DNA of 64,000 bases. Origin: Panaeolus papilionaceus (Eukaryota > Basidiomycota > Agaricomycetes > Agaricales). Under the pieces are notes generated by a model that saw only the letters and a program-made list of their open reading frames with translations, had not been told where the DNA came from and made no database searches. Both the position numbers and the translations under genes were made by a program. The stretch covers positions 186,001 to 250,000 of the forward strand of contig JADNRZ010000018.1 of NCBI GenBank assembly GCA_015501605.1, read 5' to 3'. Positions 56,929 through 64,000 of the stretch are shown one piece after another (positions within the stretch are counted from its first letter, which is position 1; the number at the start of each line of letters is the position of its first letter).

Positions 56929-57454
56929 TACATTTATGACTGCCTGTCACTTTGTATACTTGTGGGTCCATATCTCAAATTCTTCAGCTACCAAGTCTTC
57001 ATCCTTTGTCGTCAGAGACCACTTGAATTTCATGGACTTGCTTTTAAATTCTAGGGATCGCTTTCATGCCCATCGAGACATTAGTTCATAGAAGCACTCA
57101 AAGGAAGACGAAGTTCCAGCCAGATTACGGAGGGCGAGAATTCTAGCTATCATTCAATAAATCTATGACACACCAACTGTGGGTCTGCGCACAAAATCCC
57201 ATACTTGCCGACATACGCCGTCTTGGAAAAACGCTCCGCTAATATGGAGCAGGTGGATTTCATTTCCAGCACTGCTTGCAACGTTTTCTCCAAGAACTTA
57301 TATCTTGAACCCCAATTTTATTCGCATGAGGAATCTCTAAGAATATCATATGTAATTACATTTCCTACACTTCCTTTTTCTCTGGCATTACAACCCATTC
57401 ACAGCATATTCATTAATTACTAGATTTTTAGGGTCAGTAATTCATCCTTTATGC
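56929..57454. other. Spacer between convergent NAXD and PGM
   Basis: These 526 bases are AT-rich 3' flanking sequence. Short plus frames at 56891-57091 and 57205-57423 have no motif. Confidence 0.5.
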
Positions 57455-59463
<2,009 letters not shown>

Positions 59464-60797
59464 GGCGATAAAGTATGAAGATGGGGGAAGAAGGAAGAGT
59501 TGGAGAAGGTCTTTGGGGCCCCTGTATGATATCAGATCCTCCTAATTTATGAGGTCAGATTATGGTCACGTGGCCGTACCTCTTTAAGAACGCGCCCTCG
59601 ATTTTCAGAGGTCGGGAGCCTCGTTTACCGTTTGACCCGTTCTTTTACGATGGTTTAGCTTGAACGCTGGTGCGACGCTCCTTTACACCGCTTTCACTAT
59701 TCTTGACACTGTTCAAACGTGAAATCTCCGTCTCGGGGATCATAACTTTTGCCAACAAATCTCCGCGCGTGTGGTGGCACGTTTGCTTCCAGGTTGGCAC
59801 GGTCGTTCTTGTTATTTAAGGAGGGGACGATCATCCAGTTATCTCTTTGCTTGCTATTCTGCTCTGATTCTGCTTTATACCGTCTCAATTGCTGATGTCT
59901 GCGTATGCTGTTATGTCGGTTGAAATCTGGACATCATTCGGTAAATTCGTTTCTGCGCTGAAAGAAAGCCATGAATAAACTCTTTGCGTCGTGTCTTTTG
60001 CGGACACTAGGCGTCTGCATTAGCCTGGATCTTGTTACATAAAGGGATTGCACAGCAACAAACTCTGCCTATGAGGAGGTCTGCGATAAAGCCTTTTGAC
60101 AACTTTGGGAACCTACTTACCAATCGCTTGACAGCCCATGCGCGCGCAGACAATGGTAATGTACGCCTAACGATTCAAGAAGATCCACCTCTTTCTCTCG
60201 GAGTCTTAATTGAAGGCTGAAGGACACGCGTTGGTGGCTGCGAAACTGGGGCGAGATGCCTTATCGTCGTAAGCTGCTGCGCCGCCGATGATGTTATCAT
60301 TTACAGGTATTGGCGTGTATCATGATGTGTCCCGATCTGACGCCGGACGTTGTGGATGGGTGTTTGCAGATCGGTGCTTCGACGTGAAGTCCTAGGACAA
60401 ACCTTAAGTATGAGCACCATTACAAGCACAAGAATGGTTTTTTGTGTTAGTTGAACAATTTCAAGACCATAGTGCAACCGTAGTGTCCATCCTGATTTTC
60501 GAGCTTAGTAGTGCAAAATTCCAGTTGACGTATTCAGCACAATGACAAATTATAATCTTGTCATCTTTAGCGACTCCGAGGGATGCTGACATGAGTGGCA
60601 GTGAGAGTGTACGTGGGTGGTGGCTTTTTGTTTGCCGCTTGATGACTGTAGCCAGCCGGCATCTCCTTGAGAGCTGTAATTGGTGACATTGGTAGCGCGC
60701 CAGTAGGGGACATTTATAATATAAGTACATCTTGTTCAACAACCATTTCTAAAAACGCTTTACCATCCATCCTTCTCCATAATTCGCCTTTAAGCAT
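59464..60797. other. Intergenic stretch, no gene seen
   Basis: This 1.3-kb stretch holds the divergent promoters of PGM and the first DUF676 lipase. A minus frame at 59697-59888 and others have no motif. The 90 bases before 60798 resemble the sequence before the second lipase (see 63420-63551). Confidence 0.45.
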
Positions 60798-62412
60798 ATG
60801 GCTAAATATCATCTTCTCGTCCTCATTCACGGCATGTGGGGCAACCCAATTCATCTTGCCGAATTGGAGAGGGTGGCTCGTGAGACCTACTCTGAACCCA
60901 CAGAGGAAGGCATCAACCTTCATATTCTGACAGCACAGACCATTCGCGATGAATCAACTTACGACGGAGTCGATTGGGGAGGTGAACGTGTTGCGCAGGA
61001 GGTAAGTATACTTGGCAGGCGGGAGCGGGCAGAAGCTTATTTCACTACAGGTCATAGATCAAGTTGCAGCATTTGAGAAGGATGGTGATAGCGTCGTTCG
61101 CTTCTCTGTAACTGGATACAGTCTAGGAGGGCTGATCGCCCGGTATTGCATTGGGTGAATAAGGTTGCTTTAGTTAATGTATGCCAGACTGACCCGCTGT
61201 TCTTGCCTAGTGTTCTGCAGCAGCGTGGTTTCTTTGACAAGATTGAACCTATCAATTTCGACACTATCGCTACTCCCCACTGTGGTCTACCAAGCTACCC
61301 CACTCTCTTTTCATCACTTTCCAGAGGGCTCGGTCCAAAACTTTTGTCAAGAACAGGCGAACAATTCTTCTGCGTTGATAAATGGTCTCCAAAAGGACGA
61401 CCGTTGCTTGTGGTTATGGCTGATCCTGGTGAGTACTCTCGCTTGTACTGGACGAATAACTCCTTAAATTAATGTTACACAGAGAGGGTTTTCTATCAAA
61501 CCTTGGCCAAGTTCAAGCACCTAAGGATATATGCTAATGCGTGCGTTCGTTCGTCTTCCTATTCAAGTACGGCCGAACTCACCAAAAGTATAGCGTAAAC
61601 GATATGACTGTGCCTTACGTGACGTCTGCCATTGAGACGTCAGACCCCTTTGCAGACGAAGATACCAATGGCATTGAAATGTAGGATGATTTATTGCTCA
61701 TCCCCTCAATCCACAACTAAATGTTAATTCAGTGCCACACGAGAAAAATATGCATGCCTCATCGAGCGATATACCCTACCAGATGTACCACCGCCAAAAG
61801 CCCCCAAACCTACCGTGCTATCACCACAGTGGTTCAAAGGCACGAAGCCCTCGAAGCCATTCTTCCCTCCTTTCCTACAGTTCCGCTTCCCTTTGAACCT
61901 TGTAAGCATTGTCACCCTGTTTCTCTTTAATCCGAGTCAGGACTCATCAATAATAACCCTTTGTTCAGGTGTTTTATGCATCTCTACCGATCCTTATCCC
62001 AACTTTTATCACATTGGCCCTCATCCGTCTTTCATTGGCTAGCAGGTCATCACGCGCAAGGATTAAACTGCTCGAAAAGGAATCGCAGGAAAGCCAGACT
62101 GAGCGCTTGGTTCACGTTCTCGCAGATCTGGAACGCGAAATGGAGGAAGCCGTCGTCGACCTCATCGACAACCCAGATCCTTCACCATCTTACCAGCCTG
62201 CCAAGAAGAGTCGCGCCCACCCTATCATTTCGGCAACCCACGTCAAAATTGCCAACTGGCTCAATACGCTCCCCATTCAGAAGGAGCTTGCTTACTTCCC
62301 TTTGGTGCGCAACTCGCATGCTATGATTGTGTGCAGAGACATGAAGAGGTTCGAGGCTCACAAACAGGGACTACCCGTTGTACATCATTGGGCGGGTTCC
62401 TTGGTTATTTAA
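60798..62412 (+). CDS. DUF676 serine lipase (LPL1-like), copy 1
   Basis: This is an alpha/beta-hydrolase related to yeast Lpl1, a lipid-droplet phospholipase. The start at 60798 gives MAKYHLLVLIHGMWGNPIHL, with the HGMWGNP oxyanion motif. ESTYDGVDWGGERVAQE is spliced to VIDQVAAFEKDGDSVVRFSV, and the nucleophile elbow GYSLGGLIARYCIG follows. Later: INFDTIATPHCGLPSY, LVVMADP, VNDMTVPYVTSAIETSDPF (likely catalytic Asp/His area). A membrane-like stretch is ASLPILIPTFITLALIRLSL (about 61972-62035), and the C-terminal block is THVKIANWLNTLPIQKELAY, ending HHWAGSLVI. About five or six introns are seen. Confidence 0.86.
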
Positions 62413-63551
62413 GCCAATGGTTCCAATCTTCATATTTCTCTAAACTTCATTTTACTCGTGGGCAGGTGGCGCACCTTAAACATATTCTGCCTTCTCGCCA
62501 TTTAATCGACATGGAATGTTGGATCATTCCATGGTTGCACTATGATCCTTTGTTTAATTATATTATACCCTCTGTCCCATCATCGTTGTTGTATTGTGCT
62601 TTCGTATTTATTTTTAGGTCCCGTAGAGGTTAATACCTGGTACTTACATAGTAGGTACGGCTAGAGTTCTCCAGTTGGATAGCTGAAGAAGTTATCGGTT
62701 CAGTGTTTCCACTTATATGCATGATGCTGGTGGCCTTTATTTTGCGCATTTTAACTTGAAGAACTCGGATTCAGTTGATATCACTGGTTTCTAACAGCTA
62801 ATGACTATGAATCTCTTGACATATACGTGTTCGCCGTGTCCGCACTTCCGATGCTTCTTTCGTTCGGGCTTCAAGCCACATTTCATGCTCGACCGATGTG
62901 CCACTAAGAGCGCTCTGCATCCAACTCATCTGCGTTCAGAACGCCCACGTTTGAGCTGCAAGCAACGCCCATGATCAAGTTTCGAGGCAATAAAGATGTA
63001 TATGCGACTGTATATATACTCAAATATATAAATAAGTTACCCCATAACATTCTCGTACTTCTTACTTCAACCGGAGTGGTGGTTGTGATTCTGGAATTGC
63101 TTTAGACCATTACCGGTCTCTCGAAGATTGCGAAGCCGGTTTCCCCTAGTCCTAGTACACGCTCGTCCTAGTCTTAATTACGATTGTAGGCTGAATTGAG
63201 ATGATGAAGAAGATTGTGAGAATGATACCTATTAGCGCATCATGTTTCTGTAAATATTGATGACCATGCCCGAGTCCGTGAGTGTGTCATCGAAGGTTAG
63301 AACTGCTTTCTGTTTCCACGTGGTGCCTGGGCTCATGAGTGCGCCGGTATCATGATCTGGAGTTGAGCTCGCTGCCATGTTTTCTATTACAAATGTTAGA
63401 AGCCTGAGACGGCGGTTATGAGATAGGGGACATATTAATACCTACGTCTTGTTCGACAAAGGGTTTCTACCGCCCGAACCTATCATCCAGCCATTTACTG
63501 TAAATTCACTATCCTCCCGTTCATCCCTTTACCCAGAGTTCGTTTCAAGTC
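62413..63551. other. Intergenic stretch between tandem lipase genes
   Basis: This 1.1-kb stretch holds the 3' flank of copy 1 and the promoter of copy 2. AT-rich sequence with TATATATACTCAAATATATAAA lies at about 63012-63034. No gene is seen. Confidence 0.45.
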
Positions 63552-64000
63552 ATGGCAAAGATTCACCTTCTTGTGTTGATTCACGGCATGTGGGGTAACC
63601 CCAATCATCTTGCCGAATTGGAGAGGGTGGCCCGTGAGACTTACCCTAAACCAACAGAGGGCATTCAACTCTTGGTTTTGACTGCACAAAGCGTTCGCGA
63701 CGAGTCAACCTACGACGGTGCTGATTGGGGAGGTGAACGCGTCGCCCAAGAGGTAAGCAATCCCAGTCCCACATATCTTGAAAAGCTAATGTAGGTTTCG
63801 TGGTCGTTGTAACAGGTCATTGATAGAGCCGCATCATTAGAGAAAAATGGCGATAGTGTTGTGCGTTTCTCTGTCACTGGGTACAGTTTGGGTGGGCTGA
63901 TAGCTCGGTATTGCATTGGGTGAGTGGTATTTACATATATTCTGTAAGTGCGTCGAAAATGTACTTATTTTGCTCCAATCCCATCTTCTCTCCAAAGTGT
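63552..64000 (+). CDS. DUF676 serine lipase (LPL1-like), copy 2, 3' end outside window
   Basis: This is a tandem paralogue of the gene at 60798. It starts MAKIHLLVLIHGMWGNPNHL, continues AELERVARETYPKPTE and DESTYDGADWGGERVAQE, and is spliced at the same place to VIDRAASLEKNGDSVVRFSV and GYSLGGLIARYCIG. The intron positions in the visible part agree with copy 1 but intron sequences have diverged. The window ends inside or just after the second intron, so the rest is unknown. Function is as for copy 1; differing regulation or substrate cannot be judged. Confidence 0.85.

Overview
The window is nuclear DNA from a filamentous basidiomycete, most probably a mushroom-forming Agaricomycete. Genes are intron-dense, with introns of about 48-70 bases, GT-AG ends and CTNAC-like branch sites. 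They lie on both strands with short spacers. The content (Zn2Cys6 regulators, F-box/LRR-like proteins, a DNMT5-type methyltransferase, a GH16 enzyme) fits Basidiomycota. There is no operon, secondary-metabolite cluster, rRNA, recognisable tRNA or intact transposon. All gene models were spliced by eye, so exon ends are inferences.

Left part (1-14 kb): the 3' part of a sterol O-acyltransferase, an HRT3/FBXO9-type F-box protein, an ER J-protein with DUF1977, cytochrome c oxidase subunit VIIa, the PP2A B55 subunit, the splicing factor RED/IK, and a ZW10-family tethering protein carrying a tryptophan/acid repeat.

Middle left (14-29 kb): EMC5 (divergent from ZW10), a CDF zinc transporter, a 3-kb gene-poor stretch, a Zn2Cys6 regulator, RFC3 divergent from the ubiquitin-eS31 fusion, an F-box protein and PET117.

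Middle right (29-49 kb): a CTD-interacting-domain protein with RS and RGG regions, a PAP2 lipid phosphatase, a large DNMT5 (DNA methyltransferase-RING-SNF2) with an N-terminal PCNA-binding motif, CRIPT, another F-box protein, EFM7-like methyltransferase, and PEX7 divergent from a class II sirtuin.

Right part (49-64 kb): a zinc-finger protein of unknown function, a 2-kb gene-poor stretch, a protein with five tandem Zn2Cys6 clusters, a secreted GH16 glucanase, NAD(P)H-hydrate dehydratase, phosphoglucomutase, and a tandem pair of DUF676 lipases, the second cut by the window end.

Most genes are unrelated housekeeping genes. The observations most worth following are the five-cluster zinc protein (51505-53203), the PIP box and MCB element that would tie DNMT5 to DNA replication, and the Trp/acidic repeat in ZW10, which resembles the coatomer-binding loop of yeast Dsl1.
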